A stretch of 51,232 nucleotides of DNA from Pseudomonas sp. Lineage in GTDB: Bacteria; Pseudomonadota; Gammaproteobacteria; Pseudomonadales; Pseudomonadaceae. Below the pieces are notes generated by a model that was not told where the DNA came from, made no database searches, and worked only from the letters and a program-made list of their open reading frames with translations. Positions 42,574 through 51,232 of the stretch are shown piece after piece; the first letter of the stretch is position 1, and each line of letters opens with the position of its first letter. The position numbers and the translations under genes are program-made. The stretch is taken from positions 42,572 to 93,803 of the forward strand of contig JAKUTK010000016.1 of assembly GCA_022448005.1 (NCBI GenBank), read 5' to 3'.

Positions 42574-44001
42574 ATGGCTGGCAAAACGCTCTACGACAAG
42601 CTCTGGGAAATGCACGAGGTCAAGCGCCGTGATGATGGCTCGTCACTCATCTATATCGATCGTCATATCCTGCACGAAGTGACTTCGCCTCAAGCGTTCG
42701 AAGGGCTTCGCCTGGCAGGGCGCAAGCCATGGCGCATCGATGCCAATATCGCCACTCCGGATCACAACGTGCCGACTACCAAGGGCGAGCGCCAGGGTGG
42801 CCTGGAAGCCATTGCAGACGAGGTTTCCCGCATCCAGGTACAAACGCTGGACGAGAACTGCGATGACTTCGGCATCCTCGAATTCAAGATGAACGATATT
42901 CGTCAGGGCATCGTTCATGTCATCGGCCCGGAGCAGGGCGCAACCCTGCCAGGCATGACCGTGGTCTGCGGCGACTCGCACACCTCGACGCACGGCGCGT
43001 TCGGTGCGCTGGCCCATGGCATCGGTACTTCGGAAGTCGAGCATGTGCTTGCAACACAGTGTCTGGTCGCGAAAAAGATGAAGAACATGCAGGTTCGCGT
43101 TGAAGGCAAGCTGCCCTTCGGCGTGACCGCCAAAGACATCGTGTTGGCCGTCATCGGGAAGATTGGCACCGCGGGTGGCAATGGTCATGCGCTCGAATTT
43201 GCCGGCAGCGCCATCCGCGACTTGTCGATGGAAGGGCGCATGACGATCTGCAACATGTCCATCGAGGCGGGTGCCCGTGTGGGCATGGTGGCTGCAGACG
43301 AGAAGACCATCGCCTATGTCGAAGGCCGTCCTTTCGCACCCAAGGGCGCCGACTGGGAACAGGCTGTCGAGGTCTGGAAGACACTCGTTTCGGATGAGGA
43401 CGCGGTTTTCGACACGGTCGTTGAGTTGAAGGCAGAAGACATCAAACCGCAGGTCAGTTGGGGTACGTCACCTGAGATGGTCCTGGCTGTTGATCAAAGC
43501 GTGCCTGATCCTGCGGTTGAAGCTGACCCGGTCAAGCGTGACTCCATAACCCGTGCGCTGAAATACATGGGGCTGCAGGCCAATCAACGGATCACCGACA
43601 TCCAACTTGATCGCGTCTTTATCGGCTCCTGCACCAATTCGCGTATCGAAGACCTTCGCGCTGCCGCGGAAGTGGCCAAGGGGCGTAAGGTTGCCTCAAC
43701 GGTGAAGCAGGCGATGGTGGTGCCGGGTTCGGGCCTGGTCAAGCAACAGGCCGAGGCTGAGGGGCTGGACAAGATTTTTGTAGAGGCGGGCTTCGAGTGG
43801 CGCGAGCCCGGTTGTTCGATGTGCCTGGCAATGAACCCCGACAAACTGGGCAGTGGCGAGCATTGCGCGTCAACGTCCAACCGCAACTTCGAAGGGCGCC
43901 AGGGTGCCGGTGGCAGAACGCATCTGGTCAGTCCGGCAATGGCTGCTGCGGCTGCGGTGACTGGTCGCTTCGTTGACGTTCGTGAATTGACGCAGGCCTA
44001 A
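42574..44001 (+). CDS. leuC: 3-isopropylmalate dehydratase, large subunit
   Basis: A 475-residue aconitase-family subunit with a 4Fe-4S cluster; with LeuD it isomerises 2- to 3-isopropylmalate in leucine synthesis. [16 protein letters not shown] start, [27 protein letters not shown], then [13 protein letters not shown] and [13 protein letters not shown], with the three cluster Cys (SCT, GCSMC). TGAGGA precedes the ATG. Ten bases before leuD. Confidence 0.97.
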   Translation: MAGKTLYDKLWEMHEVKRRDDGSSLIYIDRHILHEVTSPQAFEGLRLAGRKPWRIDANIATPDHNVPTTKGERQGGLEAIADEVSRIQVQTLDENCDDFGILEFKMNDIRQGIVHVIGPEQGATLPGMTVVCGDSHTSTHGAFGALAHGIGTSEVEHVLATQCLVAKKMKNMQVRVEGKLPFGVTAKDIVLAVIGKIGTAGGNGHALEFAGSAIRDLSMEGRMTICNMSIEAGARVGMVAADEKTIAYVEGRPFAPKGADWEQAVEVWKTLVSDEDAVFDTVVELKAEDIKPQVSWGTSPEMVLAVDQSVPDPAVEADPVKRDSITRALKYMGLQANQRITDIQLDRVFIGSCTNSRIEDLRAAAEVAKGRKVASTVKQAMVVPGSGLVKQQAEAEGLDKIFVEAGFEWREPGCSMCLAMNPDKLGSGEHCASTSNRNFEGRQGAGGRTHLVSPAMAAAAAVTGRFVDVRELTQA

Positions 44002-44011
44002 GGAGACCACC

Positions 44012-44659
44012 ATGAGAGCATTCACCCAGCATACCGGTCTCGTCGCGCCGCTCGATCGCGCTAATGTCGACACCGATCAGATCATCCCCAAGCAGTTTCT
44101 CAAGTCGATCAAGCGTACTGGCTTTGGTCAGAACCTGTTCGATGAGTGGCGCTATCTGGACGTCGGGCAGCCTAATCAGGACTGCTCGCATCGTCCGGTG
44201 AATCAGGAGTTCGTGCTGAACTTTCCTCGCTATCAGGGCGCCAGCGTTTTGCTTGCTCGGGAAAACTTCGGCTGCGGCTCCTCGCGTGAGCACGCGCCTT
44301 GGGCGTTGGAAGAGTATGGTTTCCGCACGATTATCGCGCCGAGCTTTGCCGATATCTTCTACAACAACAGCTTCAAGAACGGCTTGCTGCCAATCGTGTT
44401 GAAAGAAGAAGAAGTCGACGAGTTGTTCGAACAGGCCGAGGCTGCAGAGGGTTATCAACTCACCGTGGACTTGGCAGCGCAAACGGTCACCCGTCCGGAC
44501 GGTGTGCAGTACAGTTTTGAAGTCGATGCGTTTCGCAAACATTGCCTGCTGAACGGCTTGGACGACATCGGCCTGACTTTACAGGATGCTGAGGCCATCA
44601 AGGCGTTCGAAGCAGGTCATCAAAAGAGCCAGCCCTGGTTGTTCGGCGCGATCAAATAA
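44012..44659 (+). CDS. leuD: 3-isopropylmalate dehydratase, small subunit
   Basis: A 215-residue swivel-domain partner of LeuC. Start [31 protein letters not shown], then [16 protein letters not shown] and [17 protein letters not shown], all diagnostic. GGAGACCACC precedes the ATG. It lies 64 bases before leuB, with no gene between; P. aeruginosa, from memory, has a methyltransferase-like gene at this place, so the cluster here is shorter. Confidence 0.97.
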   Translation: MRAFTQHTGLVAPLDRANVDTDQIIPKQFLKSIKRTGFGQNLFDEWRYLDVGQPNQDCSHRPVNQEFVLNFPRYQGASVLLARENFGCGSSREHAPWALEEYGFRTIIAPSFADIFYNNSFKNGLLPIVLKEEEVDELFEQAEAAEGYQLTVDLAAQTVTRPDGVQYSFEVDAFRKHCLLNGLDDIGLTLQDAEAIKAFEAGHQKSQPWLFGAIK

Positions 44660-44723
44660 AACAAGAAGTTGGGAGCCAGGGTAGTTTACACGAGGCTTTC
44701 AGCTTTTAGAAGGAAATCTTTAA

Positions 44724-45806
44724 ATGTCTAAACAGATTCTGGTTCTTCCTGGCGACGGCATCGGTCCCGAAATCATGGCTGAAGCGGTCAAGGTGCTAAA
44801 GCTGGCTAACGACAAGTTTCAGCTCGACCTGGAGCTGAGCTACGACGAGTTGGGTGGCGCGGCGGTTGATAAGTACGGCGTGCCATTGGCTGACGAGACG
44901 CTCGAGCGTGCTCGTGCTGCGGATGCAATCCTGCTGGGTGCCGTTGGCGGGCCGAAGTGGGACGCAATAGACCCTGCCATCCGGCCTGAGCGTGGCCTGT
45001 TGAAGATTCGCTCGCAGCTGGGGTTGTTCGGCAATCTGCGTCCGGCCTTGCTGTACCCGCAACTGGCGGCTGCCTCCAGCCTGAAGCCGGAGATCGTGGC
45101 CGGCCTGGATATCCTGATCGTTCGCGAGCTGACTGGGGGCATCTATTTCGGTCAACCACGCGAGAGCAAGGTGCTGGAAAATGGCGAGCGTATGGCCTTC
45201 GATACGCTGCCCTACAGCGAGAGCGAAATCCGCCGGATCGCCAAGGTCGGTTTCGACATGGCTCGGGTGCGCAACAAGAAACTCTGCTCGGTGGACAAGG
45301 CCAACGTACTGGCATCCAGTCAGCTATGGCGCGCAGTGGTGGAGGAGGTCGGTAAGGACTATCCGGACGTTGAACTCAGCCATATGTATGTCGATAACGC
45401 CGCAATGCAGCTGGTGCGCGCACCGAAGCAGTTCGATGTAATCGTCACCGACAACATGTTTGGCGACATCCTGTCGGATGAAGCTTCCATGCTGACAGGT
45501 TCAATCGGCATGCTGCCGTCCGCTTCTCTCGATTCGAATAACAAAGGTATGTTCGAGCCTTGTCACGGTTCGGCACCGGACATTGCAGGCAAGGGTATCG
45601 CCAATCCGCTGGCAACGATCCTCTCGGTGTCGATGATGCTGCGCTACAGCTTCAACCAGGTCGCTGCAGCAGATGCGATCGAGCAGGCGGTTAGTAACGT
45701 GCTGGATCAGGGTTTGCGTACGGGTGATATCTGGTCTGAGGGTTGTGAAAAGGCGAATACCCAGGCGATGGGTGATGCGGTAGTCGCGGCGCTCGCGAAG
45801 TTGTAA
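44724..45806 (+). CDS. leuB: 3-isopropylmalate dehydrogenase
   Basis: A 360-residue NAD-dependent oxidative decarboxylase forming 2-oxoisocaproate, the leucine precursor. [64 protein letters not shown] and [25 protein letters not shown] are the standard motifs, with metal-binding Asp residues. AGAAGGA precedes the ATG. There is a 184-base gap to asd. Confidence 0.97.
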   Translation: MSKQILVLPGDGIGPEIMAEAVKVLKLANDKFQLDLELSYDELGGAAVDKYGVPLADETLERARAADAILLGAVGGPKWDAIDPAIRPERGLLKIRSQLGLFGNLRPALLYPQLAAASSLKPEIVAGLDILIVRELTGGIYFGQPRESKVLENGERMAFDTLPYSESEIRRIAKVGFDMARVRNKKLCSVDKANVLASSQLWRAVVEEVGKDYPDVELSHMYVDNAAMQLVRAPKQFDVIVTDNMFGDILSDEASMLTGSIGMLPSASLDSNNKGMFEPCHGSAPDIAGKGIANPLATILSVSMMLRYSFNQVAAADAIEQAVSNVLDQGLRTGDIWSEGCEKANTQAMGDAVVAALAKL

Positions 45807-45990
45807 TCTCTTTGGTCCCATTTGCACCCGCCGTTGATAGAGCTTGTGGGCGACGGCTAGGCGGAAACGCCGAGGAGTGCGAGGCGTGGTGTCAGGCATG
45901 TATCGACCGCGCCCGCGCTTTCGAACCCGAAAGCTTATTTCTTAGTCGACGGCCCGTCATGCGGGTCCCATATATATAGGTGTAGTTGTG

Positions 45991-47103
45991 ATGAAACGTG
46001 TAGGTCTGATCGGTTGGCGCGGTATGGTTGGCTCCGTGCTCATGCAGCGGATGCTGGAGGAGCGGGATTTCGACCTGATCGAGCCGGTATTCTTTACTAC
46101 TTCCAACGTTGGCGGTCAGGGCCCCTCGATTGGCAAGGATATAGCGCCGCTCAAGGACGCCTACAGCATCGATGAATTGAAAGCCCTCGATGTAATTCTC
46201 ACCTGTCAGGGTGGTGATTACACCAGCGAGGTCTTCCCCAAGCTGCGGGAAGCGGGCTGGAAAGGCTACTGGATTGATGCAGCCTCGACGCTGCGTATGC
46301 ACGACGATGCCGTTATCGTACTCGATCCGGTCAACCGCAAGGTCATCGATCATCAACTGGACGCGGGTACCCTCAACTACATCGGCGGAAACTGCACGGT
46401 CAGCTTGATGCTGATGGGCCTGGGTGGCCTGTTCGAGCATGGGTTGGTCGATTGGATGAGCGCAATGACTTATCAGGCGGCGTCCGGTGCCGGTGCGCAG
46501 AATATGCGCGAGCTTATCAAGCAGATGGGCAGCATTAACGCATCGGTTGCCAATGAGCTGGCTGATCCGGCCAGCGCGATCCTGGACATTGATCGCAAGG
46601 TCGCCGAATGCCAGCGGTCGGACGCGTTTCCAGTAGACAATTTCGGCGTTCCACTGGCGGGCAGCTTGATTCCTTACATCGACAAAGAGCTGCCGAACGG
46701 CCAGAGCCGCGAAGAATGGAAGGCTCAGGCGGAGACCAACAAAATTCTGGGGCGATTCAAGAGCCCGATTCCGGTCGACGGTATCTGCGTGCGTGTCGGC
46801 GCGATGCGTTGCCACAGCCAGGCGTTGACCATCAAGCTGAACAAGGATGTGCCCATTTCGGATATCGAAGGCATGATCAGCCAGCACAACCCCTGGGTGA
46901 AGCTCGTTCCCAATCATCGAGACGCGAGTATGCAGGAACTGAGTCCGACCTCTGTAACTGGCACATTGAGTGTTCCGGTCGGCCGCCTGCGCAAGCTGAA
47001 TATGGGGTCGCATTACCTTGGCGCATTCACTGTGGGCGATCAGCTGCTGTGGGGTGCTGCAGAGCCTTTGCGGCGCATGCTGCGAATCCTTCTCGAGCGA
47101 TAA
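45991..47103 (+). CDS. asd: Aspartate-semialdehyde dehydrogenase
   Basis: A 370-residue NADPH enzyme that reduces aspartyl phosphate (made by LysC, 3802) to aspartate semialdehyde for lysine, threonine, methionine and diaminopimelate. Start [21 protein letters not shown] at ATG 45991, one codon after a GTG; the catalytic Cys is in [16 protein letters not shown] (about residue 135). Later [15 protein letters not shown] and [16 protein letters not shown] fit. A long-type (gammaproteobacterial) Asd. Terminator at 47125. No second Asd-like paralogue follows before fimV, unlike what I recall for P. aeruginosa. Confidence 0.96.
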   Translation: MKRVGLIGWRGMVGSVLMQRMLEERDFDLIEPVFFTTSNVGGQGPSIGKDIAPLKDAYSIDELKALDVILTCQGGDYTSEVFPKLREAGWKGYWIDAASTLRMHDDAVIVLDPVNRKVIDHQLDAGTLNYIGGNCTVSLMLMGLGGLFEHGLVDWMSAMTYQAASGAGAQNMRELIKQMGSINASVANELADPASAILDIDRKVAECQRSDAFPVDNFGVPLAGSLIPYIDKELPNGQSREEWKAQAETNKILGRFKSPIPVDGICVRVGAMRCHSQALTIKLNKDVPISDIEGMISQHNPWVKLVPNHRDASMQELSPTSVTGTLSVPVGRLRKLNMGSHYLGAFTVGDQLLWGAAEPLRRMLRILLER

Positions 47104-47124
47104 GCCTAGAACAAGTCAAATCAC

Positions 47125-47156
47125 AAGCGTCTCGGGATTCCGCGGCGCTTTTTTTT
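47125..47156 (+). terminator. Terminator after asd
   Basis: AAGCG...CGCTT stem (47125-47129 with 47146-47150, partly paired interior) followed by six or more Ts. Lies 22 bases after the asd stop. Confidence 0.75.
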
Positions 47157-47563
47157 ATGCCGTGACGATGTAAAGCAATCCGCTTCGTCGGCTTAAGTCT
47201 ACAGGTCATGGATATGGGGTTGATCCCTCTACAGGAAAGCGCCGGGAGGTAAGCAGTGGAAGCGGCATCTGAGATGTCGTGCCGGCGATTAATCCTGCGA
47301 CTCGCGTTTTGCACGCCGAGCTAATTTGTGGATTGGGTCTGATAACACGCGAAAAGGCGTAGCGAGCAGCGTCAGCTGGTCTGGTGAGTTGTTGATAAAA
47401 CACTATCTGTAAAAGATACTTGCTGGAAGTTTGAAGAATTAGTCTAGCTGACAACGCTGTTTAGGCTTATCGCTGACGGGGGACCGCCACCTGGCGGGCG
47501 CAGGCAGTGACTATAAGACCCTCTCGAAGATCCGAGAAAAGTTAAAAAACAAGGATTTACACA
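47157..47563 (+). promoter_or_regulatory. fimV upstream region with a possible sigma-70 promoter
   Basis: About 400 bases without a gene. TTGATA (47392-47397), 17 bases, GATACT (47415-47420) is a fair sigma-70 promoter. A hairpin CCGCCA-CC-TGGCGG lies at 47484-47497 in the leader. The ATG at 47564 follows AAGGATTTACACA. No other feature recognised. Confidence 0.35.
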
Positions 47564-50308
47564 ATGGTTCGGGTTCGCAATCTGGTGCTGGCAATCGCGG
47601 CTGCTACCGCGCTGACTTCCGAAATGGCTTATGCGCTGGGCTTGGGCGAGGTCACGCTGAAGTCTGCGCTGAATCAACCGCTGGTGGCCGAAATCGAACT
47701 GCTGGATGCAAAGACGCTGGCGCCAGGTGAAGTTGTGCCGGTTCTGGCGTCCGCCGAAGATTTCAATCGTGCAGGTGTGGATCGGCAGTATTTCCTGACT
47801 GATCTGACCTTTACCCCGGTTTTACGCCCAGACGGCAAAAGCGTCATTCGTGTGTCTTCAACCAAGCCGGTTCGCGAGCCCTATCTTAATTTCCTGATCG
47901 AAGTGCTCTGGCCAAGCGGTCGTCTTCTGCGTGAGTACACGTTGCTTCTGGATCCGCCACTGTATTCGCCGGAAATTGCGGCTTCAGTCGCGCCGCAACT
48001 TCCGGTCGCCGCTCCGGTTTCTCGGCCGGCCGCCGCCCCGCAAGTCGCGTCCCGGCCTACATCTGCGTCTTCCACGACTCCTACCTCGCAGGGTGGCGAA
48101 TATAAGGTCACACCTAACGACACGCTTTGGGAGATTGCAGAGAGTGCCCGTCTGGGTGGCACCGTTCATCAGACTATGTTGGCCATTCAGGATATTAATC
48201 CCGACGCGTTCATTGGCAACAACATCAATCGGATGAAGAATGGCCAAGTGCTTCGCTTGCCCAGCGCCGAGCAGATTGGCCGTCGTTCGCAAGCAGAAGC
48301 GATTCAGCAAGTTGCCCAGCAGAATGCGAGTTGGCGACAGGCTTCGGGCCCTGGAGCGTCGGCTGCTCGTCAGCTCGACGCAACCCAGCGTGGCTCAGCC
48401 GATGCTGCACCCTCGCGTAGCGAGCAAGGCGATAACCTCCGCCTGGTTGCGCCAGAGGCCGGTAAGTCTACCGTTGGCAGCGATGGCGGGGACGGCGCTG
48501 ATGCGGCGGCGTTGCGCGACAAGCTGGCCGTCAGTGAAGAAAGTCTTGATTCCAGTCGTCGAGAAAATCTCGACCTGAAGGATCGTCTAAATGATCTGCA
48601 GGGGCAGTTGGATAAGCTGCAGCGCCTGATGCAGCTAAAAGACGACCAGCTCGCCAAGTTGCAGGCACAGCTGGCGTCCGGGGCAGAGGCAGGTCTTGAC
48701 GTGGCTGCTTCGTCGTCTCCCTCGGTCGATGAAGCCGACACCAGCGCTACGGCTGTGACGCAAGCGGCCGAGGTTGTCCCTGAAGTCGCTACTGAGGCCA
48801 ATCCTGCTCCGAGCGCCGCGCCTCAGCCTCCCGAGAGTGAGAAGTCAGAAGCTCCTGAGCCGGATGTTCAGCCGCCTGCTGCTCCCGCGGCACCGGTTTC
48901 CGCTCCGCAAGAACCGCAAGCCGACGGCTATGTTGATGAGTTGTTGGATAGTCCCGTTCTACTTGGTGTTGTGGGTGGCAGCGCATTGTTGCTGTTGCTG
49001 GTTGGATTAATGGTGCTGTCTCGTCGCAACGCGATGAGAGAGGCTGAGTTGCAGGAAAGTCTTCTGGCGGACAATTCGACTGATAGCTTTTATGTTGCGC
49101 AGCATGAGCTCAATTCGTCCGATAACGAATCTGCTGATCTGGGTACTTCTCACGATGCTGATCAGGTTTCTGCTGACTCGCTGGCTGCTGCGGGCAGCGA
49201 TCCGCTGGCAGAGGCAGACATCTATATTGCTTATGGTCGTTTTAATCAGGCCGCCGAGCTGCTTCAGAATGCGCTGAATGACGAGCCACAACGTAGCGAT
49301 CTGCGCCTAAAACTCATGGAGGTCTATGCCGAGCTTGGTGATCGAGAAGGATTTGCCCGCCAGGAAGCAGAGTTGCGGGAAATAGGTGGTTCGTCTGCGG
49401 AAATCGAGCAAACTAAGGCCAGGTATCCAGCAATGGCGGCCGCTAGTTTTGGCGCGGTGGCTGCGTCTGTCGCCGCGAGCGACGACCTCGACGGTTTCAG
49501 CCTGGATGATCTTGAGCTGGAAGAGCCTGCCCCTGTGGCGGAGCAAAAGACGGATGATGATTTTGATCTAAGCCTTGATGACCTCGAACTGGACGATGAC
49601 CTCGCGGACCTCTCCGTTACGCCTGTTGGTGAGCCGGCTGTGGAGCGGGATGATGTCAACTTCGACGAGACAGGCCTGGATATCACAGCACAGGGCCAAG
49701 CTGCAGATGACTTTTCGTTTGATCTAGACGAGCCGGCAACCTCCAGCAGTGCCTCCCTGGATGATGAGCTGGCTGGCTTCTCCCTCGATCTGGATGAGCC
49801 ATCTTCCAGTTCGACTGCTGACGATGATTTGATGCTGGGTCTTGCAGACGAGACAAAGCCGGCCTCGAGCGAGTCAGTGGATGAGTTTGACTTTGGAGTT
49901 GCTGACCCCGCGCAGCCCGCGGACATGCCGGACGAGTTCGATCTGTCGCTGGACGACGAGCCTGTTGCAGAGCCTGCGCCGGAGATATTCTCCTCTGAGC
50001 TGGAGGTGGTCGAGTCGGAGCTAGAAGATTTGTCACGCGACTTCAATGAGCCGCTTGATCAGTCGCCAGCAATGGAGACTGGAGCGGTTGAGTCAGCTGA
50101 GCCGGTTGCGTCGACACCTGAAGCGCTTGATGACGATTTCGATTTCTTTGCAGATACTGATGAGACCACCACAAAGCTGGACCTCGCGCGCGCCTACATT
50201 GACATGGGTGATGCTGAGGGCGCCCGCGATATTCTGGACGAGGTAATGAGCGAAGGAAGTGACAACCAGCAGCAAGAGGCGCGAGAGATGCTCGCTAAAC
50301 TAGCCTGA
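47564..50308 (+). CDS. fimV: FimV, inner-membrane LysM/TPR hub protein
   Basis: A 914-residue polar hub that in P. aeruginosa organises type IV pilus assembly and cAMP signalling. Order: signal peptide (LAIAAATALTSEMAYA), FimV N-terminal domain (to about 140, GEVTLKSALNQPLVAEIELLDA), LysM near 178-230 (YKVTPNDTLWEIAE), coiled coil near 315-365, a single membrane helix near 468-488 (VVGGSALLLLLVGLMVL), a long acidic cytoplasmic region with repeated DLSLDDLELDD and DFSFDLDEP-type units, then the C-terminal FimV/TPR motif (TTKLDLARAYIDMGDAEGARDILDEV). Two bases separate it from truA. Confidence 0.94.
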   Translation: MVRVRNLVLAIAAATALTSEMAYALGLGEVTLKSALNQPLVAEIELLDAKTLAPGEVVPVLASAEDFNRAGVDRQYFLTDLTFTPVLRPDGKSVIRVSSTKPVREPYLNFLIEVLWPSGRLLREYTLLLDPPLYSPEIAASVAPQLPVAAPVSRPAAAPQVASRPTSASSTTPTSQGGEYKVTPNDTLWEIAESARLGGTVHQTMLAIQDINPDAFIGNNINRMKNGQVLRLPSAEQIGRRSQAEAIQQVAQQNASWRQASGPGASAARQLDATQRGSADAAPSRSEQGDNLRLVAPEAGKSTVGSDGGDGADAAALRDKLAVSEESLDSSRRENLDLKDRLNDLQGQLDKLQRLMQLKDDQLAKLQAQLASGAEAGLDVAASSSPSVDEADTSATAVTQAAEVVPEVATEANPAPSAAPQPPESEKSEAPEPDVQPPAAPAAPVSAPQEPQADGYVDELLDSPVLLGVVGGSALLLLLVGLMVLSRRNAMREAELQESLLADNSTDSFYVAQHELNSSDNESADLGTSHDADQVSADSLAAAGSDPLAEADIYIAYGRFNQAAELLQNALNDEPQRSDLRLKLMEVYAELGDREGFARQEAELREIGGSSAEIEQTKARYPAMAAASFGAVAASVAASDDLDGFSLDDLELEEPAPVAEQKTDDDFDLSLDDLELDDDLADLSVTPVGEPAVERDDVNFDETGLDITAQGQAADDFSFDLDEPATSSSASLDDELAGFSLDLDEPSSSSTADDDLMLGLADETKPASSESVDEFDFGVADPAQPADMPDEFDLSLDDEPVAEPAPEIFSSELEVVESELEDLSRDFNEPLDQSPAMETGAVESAEPVASTPEALDDDFDFFADTDETTTKLDLARAYIDMGDAEGARDILDEVMSEGSDNQQQEAREMLAKLA

Positions 50309-50310
50309 CT

Positions 50311-51177
50311 ATGATTGAAGCAGTACGCCCAGCGGCAGCCAATTCGGCTGCCGCTGACGTTTTCAGAATTGCCGTCGGGGTCGAATACAAAGGTGCCCGT
50401 TATCGGGGATTCCAACGACAGCGTGATGGCGTACCGTCCATTCAGCTTTCGCTGGAAAACGCCTTGAGCAAGGTTGCTGGCGGTCACCCGGTGACGTTGA
50501 GTTGTGCCGGGCGTACCGATGCGCTCGTTCACGCGTGCGCCCAGGTCGTGCATTTCGATACGCCAGTGAAGCGGTCCATGCACGCCTGGGTCATGGGTGC
50601 AAACCAGAACCTGCCCAGTGATATAAGCGTGACCTGGGCCAAGGAGATGCCGACAAGCTTCGATGCACGTTTCAGCGCCATGGCTCGTCGTTACCGATAC
50701 GTGATCTACAACGACCACATACGGCCTGCCCATCTGGCGGAAGAGGTAACCTGGAATCACCGCCCTCTAGACATCGCACGAATGCGTGAGGCAGCTAAAG
50801 CGTTCGTCGGAACCCATGACTTCAGTGCCTTCCGTGCCCGCCAATGTCAGGCGAAATCGCCGATCAAAACGATCCATCACCTTGAATTACTCGAACACGG
50901 CAAGCTTATCGTCATCGATGTTCGGGCCAATGCCTTTCTGCACCACATGGTGCGTAACTTTGCCGGCGTTCTCATGACAATTGGCGCCGGTGAACGACCC
51001 GTGGATTGGGCTCGGGAGGTACTGGAGTCGCGGGTGAGGCGTACTGGTGGGGTAACAGCGCATCCGTACGGGTTGTATCTCGTTCAGGTGGATTACCCAG
51101 AGCAGTTCCAGTTACCAGAACGCTTTTTAGGCCCACACTTTCTTTCAGGGCTGCCGGATGTTTGCGCGCTTCTGTGA
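50311..51177 (+). CDS. truA: tRNA pseudouridine(38-40) synthase TruA
   Basis: A 288-residue enzyme that makes pseudouridine at 38-40 of tRNA anticodon stems. It carries GVEYKGARYRGFQRQ, then CAGRTDALVHACAQVVHFDT with the catalytic Asp (residue 70), FSAMARRYRYVIYN, RANAFLHHMVRNFAGVLMTIGAG and GVTAHPYGLYLVQVDYP. Residue 72 is Leu where the family almost always has Gly (GRTDAGVHA); see findings. It overlaps fimV closely (2-base gap), as in other pseudomonads. In relatives the next gene is trpF; the last 55 bases here do not show its start. Confidence 0.93.
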   Translation: MIEAVRPAAANSAAADVFRIAVGVEYKGARYRGFQRQRDGVPSIQLSLENALSKVAGGHPVTLSCAGRTDALVHACAQVVHFDTPVKRSMHAWVMGANQNLPSDISVTWAKEMPTSFDARFSAMARRYRYVIYNDHIRPAHLAEEVTWNHRPLDIARMREAAKAFVGTHDFSAFRARQCQAKSPIKTIHHLELLEHGKLIVIDVRANAFLHHMVRNFAGVLMTIGAGERPVDWAREVLESRVRRTGGVTAHPYGLYLVQVDYPEQFQLPERFLGPHFLSGLPDVCALL

Positions 51178-51232
51178 TGAAGCAAAACGGCCAATTTCAA
51201 ACGGCATTTGGCGGTGCAGGATGTTAGCGGGT

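Noticed and set aside
51178..51232. Start of trpF after truA
   Set aside because: The expected TrpF beginning is not visible; the ATG at 51221 is too close to the edge to judge.

Overview
The window is chromosomal DNA of a Pseudomonas-type gammaproteobacterium, probably of the stutzeri group (Stutzerimonas). This rests on protein resemblance and gene order recalled from related genomes (alaS-lysC-csrA-tRNA-Ser-tRNA-Arg; flgZ-flgN-flgM-flgA/cheV-cheR/flgB-L; leuC-leuD-leuB-asd-fimV-truA), together with an oadGAB operon and GC-rich coding sequence. No search was run, so the genus is an inference. Most of the window is conserved core; the accessory part is about 29.8-36.0 kb.

Layout. 1-5.8 kb: the 3' part of ltaE, alaS (broken by an in-frame TAA), lysC, csrA/rsmA, tRNA-Ser(GCU) and tRNA-Arg(ACG). 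5.8-11.4 kb: a small exported protein on the minus strand, mgtE with a leader that can hide its ribosome-binding site, and the Na+-pumping oxaloacetate decarboxylase operon oadG-oadA-oadB. 11.5-13.5 kb: amrZ, two small envelope proteins, tRNA-Arg(CCU) and a gene-poor stretch. 13.5-29.3 kb: a motility block. The minus strand carries flgZ(ycgR), flgN, flgM and flgA; the plus strand carries cheV-cheR, flgBCDE and flgFGHIJKL. The sequence shows a sigma-28 site before flgM and sigma-54 sites before flgB and flgF, with a terminator between flgE and flgF, so the rod/hook genes form two sigma-54 operons. A comEA-like gene follows flgL.

29.8-36.0 kb: an intact IS66-family element (8-bp target duplication), a roughly 400-base gap with DnaA-box-like sequences, a YkvA-like gene, a tightly packed XRE regulator / unknown / Sel1-repeat trio, and an IS30-family element with perfect ends but a frameshifted transposase. 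36.1-41.5 kb: dusC, an SDR oxidoreductase, a small heat-shock gene with a sigma-32 promoter and ROSE-like thermometer, and a PAS4-GGDEF-EAL protein. 41.5-51.2 kb: a LysR regulator divergent from leuC-leuD-leuB, then asd, fimV and truA.

No clearly new multi-gene system is visible. The observations most worth checking are the interrupted alaS, the SD-sequestering mgtE leader, the DnaA-box gap beside the IS66 element, and the unannotated XRE/unknown/Sel1 trio. Promoters, operators and RNA structures here were read by eye and are predictions.
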